Below, piece after piece: positions 1-11,012 of a stretch of DNA of 64,000 nucleotides. Under the pieces are notes generated by a model. That model did no database searches. It was not told the origin of the DNA and saw only the letters and a list, made by a program, of their open reading frames with translations. The stretch's first letter is position 1; every line of letters starts with the position of its first letter. This DNA is from Manis javanica (lineage: Eukaryota > Chordata > Mammalia > Pholidota > Manidae), in NCBI RefSeq assembly GCF_040802235.1, contig NC_133156.1:25935343-25999342 (forward strand). Reading direction: 5' to 3'. The translations under genes and the position numbers were made by a program.

Positions 1-955
1 TTGCTGGAGGTCAGATACATACAATAACTAAAACTTCTGGTGCCTATTCCCACGCTGTGGCCAACAAGATGCATTCCCTTGCTCTTCCCTTTTTATTGAC
101 ACCTTACTCTAGGTGGCGGAATCTCCAACTGTCCTCCACTGTCCGTGTTCCCTTGCTTTTAGTCAGAGAACCTTCTGCACTTTCACCAGGAATAGAGCTG
201 CCCAGGTTGAGGTGCTATTCCCTTCTCCCTTAAAGCGAGGTGTAGCTACCTAAATAAGTTGTAGGCAATACACAAAACCTCCAGTCATGTCCTTAAAGAC
301 GGAACCACTTTCATTGCATGCTCTTCAATCTTCACACAGCAGGCTGGGAATGAGGATCACAGAAATCCTGGAAGCCATGCTGTGGGTCACAGAGCGATGC
401 TGCTAATGTTCCTAGCCTCATACCGCTCACCTCCAAACTTGTGTGTGCAACAGAAAGAAACTTCCATATACTCTTAAGCCACTGTGTTGCATGATCTTTC
501 TCCCCTAATAAATTCTACCCAGCCCCAGATTTTAGTCAATCAGGAACCATACTTTAAAGCTCATTTAAAGTGAAATGAGTTCAGAGGAGAGGAACTGGAA
601 AGGAAGCAACTAGGAATCATGTCCCAGGAGGAACTGTTTGAAAGACATGGGGGAAATATGTAACTGGAGGAAGAAAAGAAAAAGGTGCCAGAGGAAGTTT
701 CTTCATATTCTTTAAGGATCATTATGTGAGAAAATAATAATGCTTGCACCCATATATATCTAGGAGATAGAGATTAATTTGCAAAAAGCCCAACACAATC
801 AAATTTCAGCCTCCTTAAAGGATAAGCTTTCTCATAATCACAACAACCCAGAGATATGCAGGAACGACCTGGGTAGTAATGAACCCCTTGTCACTGGAGA
901 TATGCAAGCAAAATTTGATGTGAGAAAATGTAGAACGGAAGTTCAGGATTCTGAT
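1..955. other. Unassigned non-coding sequence
   Basis: I see no supportable gene here. Short open frames exist on both strands but have no recognisable domain, codon pattern or splice context. The stretch around 300-500 (an aagccactgtgttgc-like end) vaguely resembles the 3' part of an old MaLR-type LTR, but not strongly enough to call. Confidence 0.5.
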
Positions 956-1100
956 TCACTGAGTCCTAATTCTTGCTCTGACAATTATCAATTGCTATTT
1001 CTTAATATTTGTGAGCCAAGTCTTCATTTGTAAAATGGAATTCATTTTATTATTCATCTAACAGAGTTATAAGTAAGAAAAGACAAAATATATATAAGAG
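956..1100 (+). repeat. MIR SINE fragment (decayed)
   Basis: The order of a 'tcctaattcttgctctgacaa' segment, a 'cttcatttgtaaaatggaat' segment and an AT-rich tail follows the MIR core and 3' region. It is heavily diverged, as expected for an ancient tRNA-derived SINE mobilised by L2. It has no coding capacity. Confidence 0.5.
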
Positions 1101-1524
1101 ACTTTCCAGGGGAAATGCTAGATGACCCTGTTTGGTGGGGGTATTATAGTAGGGTTTACTCATTAAACATGGAACGAGGGAAGAAGGTCATGATAAACAG
1201 TCCTGCTGTTCTGCAAATGTGAAATATTTACTTTAGCAATGTATAAGCATAATGTTTAATAAAAAAGCCTGGTTAACAACTGAAGTAAGCAAACTATTCC
1301 TCCCTCTGCGAGTACCAGATGTTTCAGTGATAATTACATTGTGTGGCCCTCACTCCTGCACATCCATGGGAAAGCTCAGAACACTTGAGCATCGTTGTTG
1401 CAAGGGTGAGTGGTAACTCCTGGACACCCCAGCACTTCTGCCACAACTGTTTTCCTAATTAGACTCCTATTTGGCTATTTGGTACTAACTTAGAGAGAGG
1501 GATTCTAAAAGGCAAGAGGTATCT

Positions 1525-1690
1525 GTGATACAGAGGAAATCACTGATAAATCTGGAAGTCAAGAGAAATGAGTTTGAGTCTAATGACTGACACTTACTGA
1601 CTTACAGATCTTAAACAAGTTTCCACCTCTTTTGATTCAGTAACTCTACAATACAAGGACACTGAGAAAGGTAACCTAAGGGTCCTTCCA
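1525..1690 (+). repeat. MIR SINE fragment (decayed)
   Basis: The segments 'gagtttgagtctaatgactgacacttactgact', then 'cttaaacaagtttccacctc', then a tail match the MIR order (gttcaaatcc, cacttactagctg, ggcaagttacttaacctc). Divergence is high, so the boundaries are approximate. Confidence 0.45.
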
Positions 1691-2004
1691 GGTTCAGAAA
1701 CCTACTGTATTAATTCAAAGAAGCAAAATGACCCACTCCTTGGAAGCCTGAATCACTCCCACAAGTCAAAAGCTACTGAAGCTCAGGATACTGGCTCCAG
1801 AACAGTATCCTAGGGGATCCACAATATATAATGCTGTCACTTGACATAGATAATGAAGTTTTGTGAGCAGACAGAAACAATTCCTTTTAATAAGAGCAAC
1901 AGAGCCAAGAGTAAGGATATTAGGGCTTTTACATTTTGAGTTATATCCTAGGATAGGGGCAAGAGGTTGTTCATACAGAACCAAGAGATGCCAGTGCAGA
2001 GATG

Positions 2005-2235
2005 ATCTCTATTGGGTACTGTGGATGGTGGTTAACACTATGGCATCTAGCATGATCAGACCTGGGTTTAAATCCAAGCCCTGCTACGTGCACTTTTGGT
2101 GACCTTGAAGAAGCCCTTTTCCAGACCTCACTTTCTCTGAAAAGTCACCCAATTGTTTTTGTTTTGTTTTCAATGACAGTTAAATGAGGTAGTGATTATA
2201 GTACTTTGCCTGGCAATTTACCCACTGGATTCTTA
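2005..2235 (+). repeat. MIR SINE
   Basis: The best MIR of the left arm. A tRNA-like head (ggatggtggttaacac), 'cagacctgggtttaaatcc', 'gccctgctacgtgcac', 'ggtgaccttgaagaag' and 'gttaaatgaggtagtgat' occur in consensus order on the plus strand. It ends about 220 bp before the betaretrovirus-like insertion at 2461. Confidence 0.75.
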
Positions 2236-2460
2236 CCTATATGAAAGTAGGGAAAAACAGTTATCTTATTCAGTAGTATTCCTGGAAAATAATCTTTATA
2301 TGGCACAGAGTCAGTGCCCAGGAAATTTTCAAATAAATGATGCCACATGCCCAAAAAGGTCAACCACGCTGCCCGCAAAGATGAGAACTTCTGACCCTCT
2401 TCTCTAATACCTAACCCCTCTTTTGACTAGTAGATCATGAAAAAAGACAGTATCACTATT

Positions 2461-2770
2461 TGCCCCGACCCGCGGGACGAACGTGGAGTGTAGCCGGAGA
2501 CGCCTGCAGAAATGAAACAAGCAAGGGACACAAAGAACGACCAGCAAGACAGGATGTCTGACCAAGCTGGCACAGTTTATTGTTTGCAGGCTCAATTTAT
2601 ACAGGTTAGCAAGTAAGGGATGGGTCAAAAGACAATTGGACTTTAAGTGGCGCCAGCGGGAAGGTGTAGAGGGGTGATTGGGCTTTGGTTGGCGCTGGCG
2701 GGAGCAGAGAACCCGGAAGAGAAGCGGGAAGTATGCCGTTTTGTGGATGAGGGCCCTTTGGTCTCCGGCA
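2461..2770 (-). repeat. 3' LTR of betaretrovirus-like ERV
   Basis: The LTR reads TGCCGGAGACC to GGTCGGGGCA on the minus strand. A TATAAA box lies at 2596-2601 and an AATAAA signal at 2577-2582, giving a very compact promoter/poly(A) region. It pairs with the 5' LTR at 7415-7724. The left flank carries the ACTATT target duplication. Confidence 0.88.
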
Positions 2771-2785
2771 TCTCCTCCCTTTTTG
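2771..2785 (-). promoter_or_regulatory. Polypurine tract of betaretrovirus-like ERV
   Basis: On the minus strand AAAAAGGGAGGAGA abuts the start of the 3' LTR. This is the expected place and composition of the plus-strand DNA primer in retroviral reverse transcription. Confidence 0.8.
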
Positions 2786-2789
2786 TTCT

Positions 2790-4835
2790 TTAGGAGGGGT
2801 TGGAGCAGCACTTAGGGTGGTTTGAGCCACTTATTTCCTGGGTAGATGGTGCCTGTCTTAGGTTTAGAGGTCTTATACCTGGCCTCTGTTTCCAGGAGCT
2901 TGCCTCCTTTCGTCCTTTCAGAGTTGGCCTGGTATTTTCAGGGGAGTTTGCCCTAATATTGGATTGGCCTGTACATACAGGAGCTTGCCCCAGTATTAGA
3001 TCGGCCCTTTTAACCAGAGGTCTTATATCTGTTCTGTATCCTTGCAGGTATATCCTCTTAATTACCCGTCATTGACTACCAGTCTTGACTTTAGATCTTA
3101 TGATTTACAAGTGGGGGAGCCGGCTGCAATTTCAAATACTGCAGGTCTCTTAAGGCTTGTTGGATGAGTTTCCACATGCTGCAAAGGACATAAGGCCTTA
3201 GTAACAGCAATAGAATACATAAAATGCTTAGGGTTAAGAGAGGTGTGACAGCATGCCAGACACTATTCAGGGGTTCTTTGAACATGTCGAAAGACAGACA
3301 TAACTTGAATATATATATAGGTTTTAACAAACTACTAGTTAAATTGCATATACACATTAACAATAGGAATATAGATACATAACAAAGGCAGACTTACAAT
3401 TACTAGTTATATCTAATGAAATTAAGAAAACTAGTTAGATAGCTTAGGCATTTGTAAAAACTTATTGACAATATGATGGATATCATCTAATTGATTTTGG
3501 GTAGTTTGAGAAAAATCAGACAAATTGAAACAGCACATTCTTGGAAACTGTTCACATCTTACATGCTCTTTTAACAGCAGACTGTTCCACAGCAGCGTGA
3601 TTCTGAAGCACTGCAGCTCACACTTCTCTCAGTTCTTGATTGAGTTCAGATAATACAGAAGCAGTCAAATTTGTTGTTTTGCTATATGCACAGGCCAGCT
3701 TAGATATCTCTTTCTGCATTCTAATGACAAGTCCAGGAACCGGCAGGAGGAATGCAGCTGCAACTGCAACAGCGGCAGGATCTCAAAGTTTCGAGTTTTC
3801 ATGACAATCAGATGGCAGAGCTAGGAGAAGCTTCTTGCGCTTATATTCAGGTGGTCTATTAGAGCAGGAAGAATGCATCCCACTTTACAAACACCTTGAT
3901 AGTGTGAAGAAAGGGCTTGATATGTTTTGTTATTACAAAAAAATACTCAACCATTTGGAAGTCTATATCTAGAAGACCATTTTACAATGATTGAAGAATT
4001 ACAATAAGAGGGCACATAAGTACAATTAATACATACGCAATCAGTAATTATAGTAGTATTAACAGGTAAATTTAATTGGGCATCAGAGCAAGCACTTTAG
4101 GGGGAAGTGTGATGTTTTTTTGCCTGAGATATTAGTAAACACCCTAGGAGAAAGTCTTATGCCTATTAAATTCTTCTTCAACAGTTCACTGATAGAGGAA
4201 TTTCTTGCTACACAAAAAGATAACGTGCAACTTTTGGCTCATGAGTAGTTGTAACTACAAGTTAGGTGAGGAAAAATTATTTTCCGGAATGAGCGATATA
4301 TTTAAATACACCTAATTACTCTTATACAATATGACAGGAGTTCTTTTTTGAAGCTTTTCACAAGTATAACTGCCAATATCTTCTCGGGACAAAACTGCTT
4401 TATAAATATCATAATGATCACCATCTCTAACAGACCAATCAGCAATATCATTCCATCTAAGTTTTCCTCTATCATGTGTCTATACATTTCTTCTGTAGTA
4501 TGTACATACATAAGTGCCATTATTGCAAATAAAAAAAGATACTATTATTTAGTGGGCTTCAGTTTTCCGTGTTTGACATGCAGACATTAAAACACTCAGT
4601 AATAAAATCGAGCATTATTCCTTTTGACAGCACTTTTTAGGTAAGTATATATCAGGTAAATAAGCCAAATTAGTCAAATATTTTCTCTGATGAGAAGAAG
4701 AAATTCTACTGATATGTTCCAGGGGCCCTCTGGAAAATATCATAGTTAATTGAGAGGTAAAATACTTTTTAAATTTGGTCTTGGGAAGTTGTCAAAAGTT
4801 TTTAAGGCACTTGCCTAAGTAGAATTATAGTTATT
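2790..4835 (-). pseudogene. env: Broken env (SU part and TM) of betaretrovirus-like ERV
   Basis: Env mediates receptor binding and membrane fusion. Translated pieces in shifted frames show a surface-subunit segment near 4380-4500, a hydrophobic fusion-peptide-like stretch (VATVAAAFLLPVPG) near 3730-3780, the disulphide region with CCFNLSD near 3500-3530, and a membrane anchor rich in leucine (LLTLSILCILLLLLRP) near 3180-3230, followed by a cytoplasmic tail ending near 3091. The order and the CCFNLSD motif fit a retroviral transmembrane subunit. Numerous stops and frameshifts rule out expression. More upstream env or junction sequence probably lies at 5646-6050, beyond the inserted element, but it is too decayed to read. 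Confidence 0.72.
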
Positions 4836-5645
4836 AAATAACACTTGTTATTATTATTATTTTTTTATTTTTATTTTTACATATTCTTAATATAATTTTT
4901 TTTTGAGAGGGCATCTCTCATATTTATTGATCAAATGGTTGTTAACAACAATAAAATTCAGTATAGGGGGGGTCAATGCTCAATGTACAATCATTAATCC
5001 ATCTCAAGCCTAATTCTCATCAGTCTCCAATCTTCTGAAGCATAACGAACAAGTTCTTACATGGTGAACGAATTAAAATAAATTCTTACATGGTGAATAG
5101 TACAAGGGCATTTATCACAGAAACTTTCGGTTTTGATCACGCATTATGACCTATAAACAATCAGGTCAAATATGAATATTCATTTGATTTTTGTACTTGA
5201 TTTATATGTTGATCCCACATTTCTCCCTCTATTATTATTATTATTTTTATTTTTAATAAAATGCTTAAGTGGTAGGTAGATGCAAGATAAAGGTAGAAAA
5301 CATAGTTTAGTGCTGTAAGAGGGCAAATGTAGATGATCAGATGATCAGGTGTGTGCCTATGGACTAAGTATTAATCCAGGCTAGACAAGGGCAGCAAGAC
5401 ATCCATGGATGCAGAAGATTTCTCGCAAAGCAGGGGGGGTGAGGTTCTGAGCCTCACCTCTGTTGATCCCCAAATTCTCACCTGATGGCCCCCCTGCGAC
5501 TGTGCCTGTCTTAGGTTGTTCCTCCCTTGAGGAATCTTACCCGTCTCTGGCTAACCAGTCATCTTCCGGGGCCATACAGGGAAATGTAAAGTTGGTAAGT
5601 GAGAGAGAAGCCATATTGTTTGAAAAGGAAATAACACTTATTATT
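4836..5645 (-). mobile_element. Retroposed polyadenylated element of unknown family, with target duplication
   Basis: An approximately 780-bp insertion (about 4853-5628) sits inside the ERV. It is bounded by a direct repeat starting aaataacactt (4836-4846 and 5629-5639; the similarity continues a few bases further with a mismatch). On the minus strand it ends with an AATAAA signal (4923-4928), a short gap, and an A-rich tail (T-rich on plus, about 4853-4910). These are hallmarks of L1-driven retroposition of a polyadenylated RNA. It has no long open frame and I cannot match it to L1, a tRNA SINE or an LTR. It may be a lineage-specific non-autonomous repeat or a retrocopy of a non-coding RNA. 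Confidence 0.7.
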
Positions 5646-6050
5646 TAACCAGAATGATAATAAGAAAGTTTAAAAGCAAATGCAGAAGGTTACATAGTTG
5701 TTAACAACACTTAGCTTAGTCTTTTTAATATTAAGATCTTATTTCTTAAATACTCAGACAATTCATTAAGACTTTAAGCGTAAGAAACTGTTTTAATAAA
5801 ACAATTAGAGAACTCTTTGCAATCTTTCAATATTAAGAGCAGACTAACAGTTAAAGAATACTTTGTCTTTCTAACTGAAAACAAACGTCCAATTTTGCTG
5901 TGTTCTCGATATTAAGACTCACTTGCTTTAATTTCACACAGCATGATTATATCTGTAAGAATATAGTAATTTATTCTTCATTTGCCCCATGGTCCCAAGC
6001 ACACAAGCTGGTGAGAACTATGCCTGGGCTTGCCTGGGGCTTGACTGGGT
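5646..6050 (-). other. AT-rich internal ERV sequence, unassigned
   Basis: This lies between the retroposed insert and the gag remnant. It probably belongs to the provirus (env leader or deletion-junction sequence), but no retroviral motif survives that I can read in any frame. Confidence 0.4.
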
Positions 6051-6895
6051 TTATCCCGCCTTATCTCTAAACATCCCGACCCTCCCCCAAAGCAGCAGTC
6101 CAAGCTGATCTGCCACAACAAAAGGCACCACACTGCTCTCTCTGTCTCTGTCTCTCTGTCTCCCTTTAAATAAATAGCTGTATTTTAGAACAATTAATCT
6201 TTTGCTCTCAACAAAACAGCTTACAGTTGGAGGGCGGGGCGCAGCGGCAGGAACAATAGCAGGGCCTTTAGATGGCCAGTCAGGATTATTATGGCGCGCT
6301 GCCCCTTCCTCTAGACTGGCCTCATCAGCGGGACTAAGGGGCTCATCAGGGTTTAGATCGATGAAAGTAGGGTAAATACTTGGGGGAGGAATAACAGGAT
6401 CGGCAGAACTATCAAGGGGAGGGGACGGAGAAAGAGACTCAATTGTTGGCAAGGGCGGGAGTTCGTTTGGGTCCTGGGAAGGGTTTGTAGCGGGATCTGA
6501 AGGATGTGTTTTAAAAGAAGGGGAAGCTGGCCGGGAGGCTTCAGAAGGGGGACGAGAACAGGATTTCAAGGTTTTTTCTCCCTCAATAACAACTTTCTGT
6601 AAATCGGGCCATTCGCGATGAACACGCAGGATATCATTAATGAGATTCCAATAGCTAAATGCTGACACAGGTACTTTTTCTGCACCAAAAACTCTGTAAT
6701 AGTCTTGAAGGCAATCGCCCACGCGTTGCCATTTCTTTTCACTAATGGTCCCTTCTTGAGGGAGCCAAGGACAGACATCTTCTAGAAAGACAAAAAAACG
6801 TTTCAAATCGTTTTTCTTAACCCTTGTTCCTCGTGTCCTAGGGACTCCTTGAGTCCGCTAAGAAATACCTCATGGGAGTTCAGTGAGTTGCCCAT
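6051..6895 (-). pseudogene. gag: Truncated, frameshifted gag (matrix and proline-rich region), betaretrovirus-like
   Basis: Gag builds the viral core; only its front part is present. A start codon at 6895-6893 opens with MGNSLNSHEVF, a myristoylation-type start (Gly at position 2). A frameshift near 6806-6840 moves the reading frame into a 251-codon stretch with FFVFLEDVCPWLP and DCLQDYYRVFGAEKVPVSAF, which resembles betaretroviral matrix. A long Pro/Ser-rich region follows and then sequence that does not look like Gag. Capsid, nucleocapsid, protease and polymerase are missing, so the deletion junction probably lies near 6190-6230. The last 50 or so codons of the open frame are unlikely to be gag. 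Confidence 0.75.
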
Positions 6896-7393
6896 TAGGA
6901 TGGCTGAGACTTCCGGTCTATGTAAGTTTGAAGTTCTCCAATTCAGCCGCGACTACACCAACGTCCTGAGCCACTGGAGCCACTCTCATCAGCTCAGACG
7001 AGCCCTTGCTTACATAGGACGGCCGGCAGGTATAATCTGCCTGCTTGGACCCTCTAGGGCAGGGACTCTGTAGTCAGAGTCCCTTGTGCAGGCCCTAGAG
7101 GTGAACGACCATTAGCCCAAAGCACAAGGTTTTCAGAGAGGAACAACCAGAGGACAAAACAAGGAATAAATCACGGCAGCAAATTAGAGGGAGGGGATCA
7201 GTGAGAACTCACAAGAGGTATTTAAGATGCTTGCTTGGGTGATGCGTCTACTCACCTCTCCGGGATCTGTATTACGGACAGGTGAGCCGCAGTGATTCTC
7301 AATGCAGAGTCAACATCAGGTGAATACCCGTGCGATGACTCAAATGAATGCCTGGCCAGGGCTTCGAGCAGATGTTTCAGCAGGAGTCCCGGT

Positions 7394-7411
7394 GCCCCAC
7401 GTTGGGCGCCA
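7394..7411 (-). promoter_or_regulatory. Primer binding site, tRNA-Lys(1,2) type
   Basis: Read on the minus strand this is TGGCGCCCAACGTGGGGC, complementary to the 3' end of tRNA-Lys(1,2). It starts three bases after the end of the 5' LTR. This primer is typical of several betaretroviruses and class II ERVs and fixes the orientation of the provirus. Confidence 0.9.
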
Positions 7412-7414
7412 GTC

Positions 7415-7724
7415 TGCCCCAACCCACAGGACGAACGTGGAGTGTAGCCGGAGATGCCTGCAGAAATGAAACAAGCAAGGGACACAAAGAACAACCAGCA
7501 AGACAGGATGTCTGATCAAGCTGGCACAGTTTATTGTTTGCAGGCTCAATTTATACAGGTTAGCAAGTAAGGGGTGGGTCAAAAGACAATTGGACTTTAG
7601 GTGGCACCGGTGGGAAGGTGTAGAGGGGTGATTGGGCTTTGGTTGGCGCCGGCGGGAGTGGAAGACCCGGAAGAGAAGCGGGGAGTTAGCCATTTTGTGG
7701 GTGGGGGCCCTTTGGTCTCCAGCA
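7415..7724 (-). repeat. 5' LTR of betaretrovirus-like ERV
   Basis: It is the same length as the 3' LTR (310 bp), with TG/CA ends. It is followed on the right by the target duplication ACTATT at 7725-7730. It differs from the 3' LTR at about 25 positions by eye, many being C/T or G/A changes at CpG sites. Confidence 0.88.
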
Positions 7725-7730
7725 ACTATT

Positions 7731-8639
7731 GTTATCACACCCTTTTTTCCATATCTGCCTTATGCAGTTTAACCATATTTACTAGGTACTCATGGCTATT
7801 GGACCCCAACCTAGATGGAGCAAATTGTTATCGCTCTTCTTGGTCAAATTCAAAGTTTCTTGCCTTATATTCCTACAGTTTTAAGCATTTGAGGTGTTGG
7901 TACCAGGTGGTGGCAGAGGGGGTGCGAGGGATTAAGTAGATTCTTCATTTTATGTGGATACTGATGGAATTCAGCACAGGGAGAGTCAAGAAAATATGGT
8001 AGTAAAAAGCTGTAAGCAATTTGATGAGTCATTAGAATTATAGCACAGGCTCTCTCTGCACTGCCACCCCCAAATAGGATACTAAGAAAACTCAGTTTGT
8101 AGATACACTTTCCACCAAATAAAACACTGTTATGAGATGTTATGCTAGTTTACAGAGCTGGAATTTTACATAAGCCAATTTAGACACACTTCTGCCTTGG
8201 GAATCAAAGCAATTATAACCATAATACCAAAAGACTACCTTTTAAATGATCAACATCATCATTATAATTACTTAGCCAACAAAAAGGGACACTTTAGAAG
8301 TAGCAGGTTTTTATAGTGATATTATTAAATATGAACCCCAAAAGGGTAGATTCATAGAAGAATGAACAATGTGTTCTATTAAAAATGAGTAATCTATTGA
8401 CAAATTCTGCACACAAATGATGTACATTATGAACACCAATTTGGCCTTGCTGTTACCAAAATCTGTTTTGCAAAATGTTTAAGAGCTTTTTCTTGCATCT
8501 CTAAATATTAAAAGACAAAGTCTATTTCTTTTATTATTCCAAAACAGAGGTAATTGCATATAAATTATTTTTAATTCCCATAAAGTCATACTTTTACTGA
8601 TAGTTTACATCAAGGCCACTTATCTCAGTGAAAATACAG
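7731..8639. other. Unassigned non-coding sequence
   Basis: No gene or confident repeat. AT content is high towards 8640. Open frames here are short and without domain signals. Confidence 0.5.
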
Positions 8640-8897
8640 AAATTTTTCTTATTGTCTGGACCTACATATGATACTCAACATGGTGGACATTAGCCACATG
8701 CTGTCACTGGGCACTTGACATGTGGCTTGTACAACTGAGGAATTGAACTTTTAGTGTTATGTCATTTTTGTTTATGTATTAACTAAAGCAATGTAAAATA
8801 CTTTTCCATTAAACATAAGTTTATGATTTCAGTAATACTGTATTTCTTTGAACTATTGAAAATTTAGCATCCACACAGAGCTGTACTGAAAGCATAA

Positions 8898-9255
8898 TGG
8901 TAAATCCAGGGAGAGGAAATCCTGGGACAAAATACCTCTAAAAACCAAAATCAGTCAAAGGGAGAAATAAAGTTTAAAATGTGTTTATTGCTCACAAACT
9001 GCAGTCTGGGGCCATTTCTCTCTTTCCTGCTCCAGCAGAAGCCAAAAACCAGCCCTCCCCCTCATCTCTCAGGTACAGATAAGTCCTCCTTGCCCAGGTA
9101 ATTACCCATTGATATGGAGATGAACTTCTCTCCACCCTTGAGGAATGATGCAAATGCACTAAATCCATACTTCTTTCCACCTCTAAATGCCTATTGATAT
9201 GCAGATGTACTAAAGCCAAGCGAGATATTCTGAAAATATTACAATTTTACCCACA
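8898..9255 (-). repeat. 3' LTR of class I ERV
   Basis: 358 bp, beginning TGTGGGTAAAATTG on the minus strand and ending with CA. An AATAAA on the minus strand lies in the downstream half. It aligns along its length with 10599-10951. Confidence 0.8.
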
Positions 9256-9784
9256 GGCCACCCCTCCAGAAATCTCACCTTACAATTTACTCATTCCCCC
9301 TTCCAACCAAACTAATGAAATACAATAGCAACAGCAATAAAATCATGATAATCCTCAAGCCAGAGGATTCATCCTATGCAGATTAAATAAATGTACTTTA
9401 CAGCACAATCTCTCACTAAGCAAAAAATGTTTCTACACTTGTTTACTCATTCTTAACAACTATGCTAGACTGTTCACAAAACTTTTACCAAACATTAGTC
9501 AAAGTCAAGCCTCTCTTTATGCATCTTTTTTCTTGACAACAGCAACACAATCATGATTCTTAAGTCAGAGGATTCAGCTAGGTTCAAAGTCCCATGCAGA
9601 TTAAGTCCAAAGCTCATCCATTCCAGCCATCAGGCGGCAGCTGCAGTCAGGGGGCACATCCAGGACACAAGGACTGCAGAAGCAAATAACCATGATTGTG
9701 GGGGACCACTTTGCTATTATTCCAGGAATACATGGGAGGCCAGCTTCCAGGCCTTTTCCCTCAAGGTGCCAGAAGAGCCAGCCA
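9256..9784 (-). other. ERV interior, decayed
   Basis: Sequence between the 3' LTR and the pol remnant, where env would normally lie. I can read no envelope motif; it is either residual env or deletion-junction sequence. Confidence 0.4.
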
Positions 9785-10192
9785 TCACTGGTCCATGTGT
9801 TGAAATGTCCACGGCCATGTCCATTTTATTCCTAATTGATGCACCCATCCTTGCAACACATGTCCAATAAAGTGGGTGCCTTGATTGCTCTCAATCACCA
9901 GTGACCGGCCATAGGCTGCAGAGAGACACTCTAGGCCCCTCTTGGTGGTTTGCTGATATACACAATGTGCAGAGCACTCCTTCCAGGCTCCACTGACTTC
10001 TTCAAAGGTTGATGGCAAGCACCACCAATGGGCTACAGTCCACATTGTCTTTTGTCCTGCATGCAACAAAAGCTGATGTAGCCATTGGGCCACATCAGAG
10101 GCAGGCTTTCCTTCTAGCCAGTGCATCTGGGCCAATGCATCTGCTTTATTATTTCCTGGGGATGCATATGGTAGGTGTCTGTGACACACCAC
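9785..10192 (-). pseudogene. pol: pol remnant: RNase H end and partial integrase
   Basis: The 135-codon open stretch begins with the end of RNase H (NNKADALAQ), passes through an integrase zinc-region-like part (LLLHAGQKTMW and a Cys pair, CSAHC), and then jumps to the integrase core (YGRSLVIESNQGTHF, LGIKWTW). In active class I integrases the core motif has Asp where this copy has Asn (SNQGTHF). The part that should carry the first catalytic Asp is deleted. The element is therefore dead, but the class I assignment of the ERV is reasonably firm. Confidence 0.72.
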
Positions 10193-10598
10193 TCTATGGG
10201 CTTTGGGTCCAGTCTCTCACCCACCCCATGATGGGACTGGTTATTATATTACCTTGGTTGGAGCTGTTCTGGGGATGGGCTCTGTAGACAGCAAGATGTG
10301 GTACACAGCAGCCAGTTGTTTCTCTATCAAGGTGACCCAGACCTCTACTCCTTTCCATAATTGTGACCAGGCTCCAGCCAGCAGCAGAAACAGGAGTAGC
10401 AGCCTTAGGCTTGGGCCAAGGGCCAGGGTCAGCACAGCCAGCAGTGGTGGTTGGTGCCTCCATGACCACACGAGTGTAGACACATGTCCCTCAGTGCGAG
10501 CACCACTTATCCCCATCATTTCTTGGGGCAGCTCTCCCAAAGGTTGCACCTATTATAACAGATTTTGGGTTCAGAGGAACCCTGGCAACTATACCAGA

Positions 10599-10951
10599 TG
10601 TAAATCTGGGGAGAGGAAATCCCAGAGCAAAATACTCTAAAAACCGAAATCAGTCAAAGAGAGAAATAAAGTTTAAGAACTGTTTATTTCTTACAAACTG
10701 CAGTCCAGGGCGATTTCTTTTTTCCTACTCCAGCCAAAGCAAAACCGGCCCTCCTCCTCACCTCTCAGGTACAGATAAGCCCTCCTTGCCCAGGTTATTA
10801 CCCATTGATATGGAGATGAACTTCTCTCCACCCTTGAGGAATGATGCAAATGCACTAAAGCCATACTTCTCTCCACCCTTGAGCACCTGTTGATATGCAG
10901 ATGTACTAAAGCCAGGTGAGATATTCTGGAAATATTACAATTTTACCCACA
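10599..10951 (-). repeat. 5' LTR of class I ERV
   Basis: 353 bp with TG/CA ends, followed by the ATAA target duplication on its right. It is clearly homologous to 8898-9255 with scattered substitutions and small indels. Confidence 0.8.
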
Positions 10952-11012
10952 ATAACACACACCAGATTTCAAAATTTTAGTAAATAAAAATAATGGAAAA
11001 TATCTTACTAAT

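Larger units (their letters stand above)
2461..7724 (-). mobile_element. Betaretrovirus-like endogenous provirus (class II ERV), internally deleted
   Basis: This is a complete proviral insertion on the minus strand. Two 310-bp LTRs (2461-2770 and 7415-7724) begin TG and end CA in the transcribed direction. They are flanked by an exact 6-bp target duplication, ACTATT, at 2455-2460 and 7725-7730; six bases is the betaretroviral length. A tRNA-Lys(1,2)-type primer site lies at 7394-7411 and a polypurine tract abuts the 3' LTR. Between them are the amino-terminal part of gag and a decayed env. The rest of gag and all of pro and pol are missing. By eye the LTRs differ at roughly 25 of 310 positions, mostly transitions, so the insertion is old but not ancient. 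It is itself interrupted by a retroposed element at 4853-5628. Confidence 0.88.
8898..10951 (-). mobile_element. Class I (gammaretrovirus-like) ERV with two LTRs, heavily deleted
   Basis: The LTRs at 8898-9255 and 10599-10951 frame about 1.3 kb of interior. The 4-bp sequence ATAA flanks both outer ends (8894-8897 and 10952-10955), the target-duplication length of gammaretroviruses. The minus orientation is supported by a pol remnant on that strand and by a purine-rich stretch (GGAGGGGTGGCC) abutting the left LTR. Nearly all of gag, RT and env are gone. I could not assign the primer site. Confidence 0.8.
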
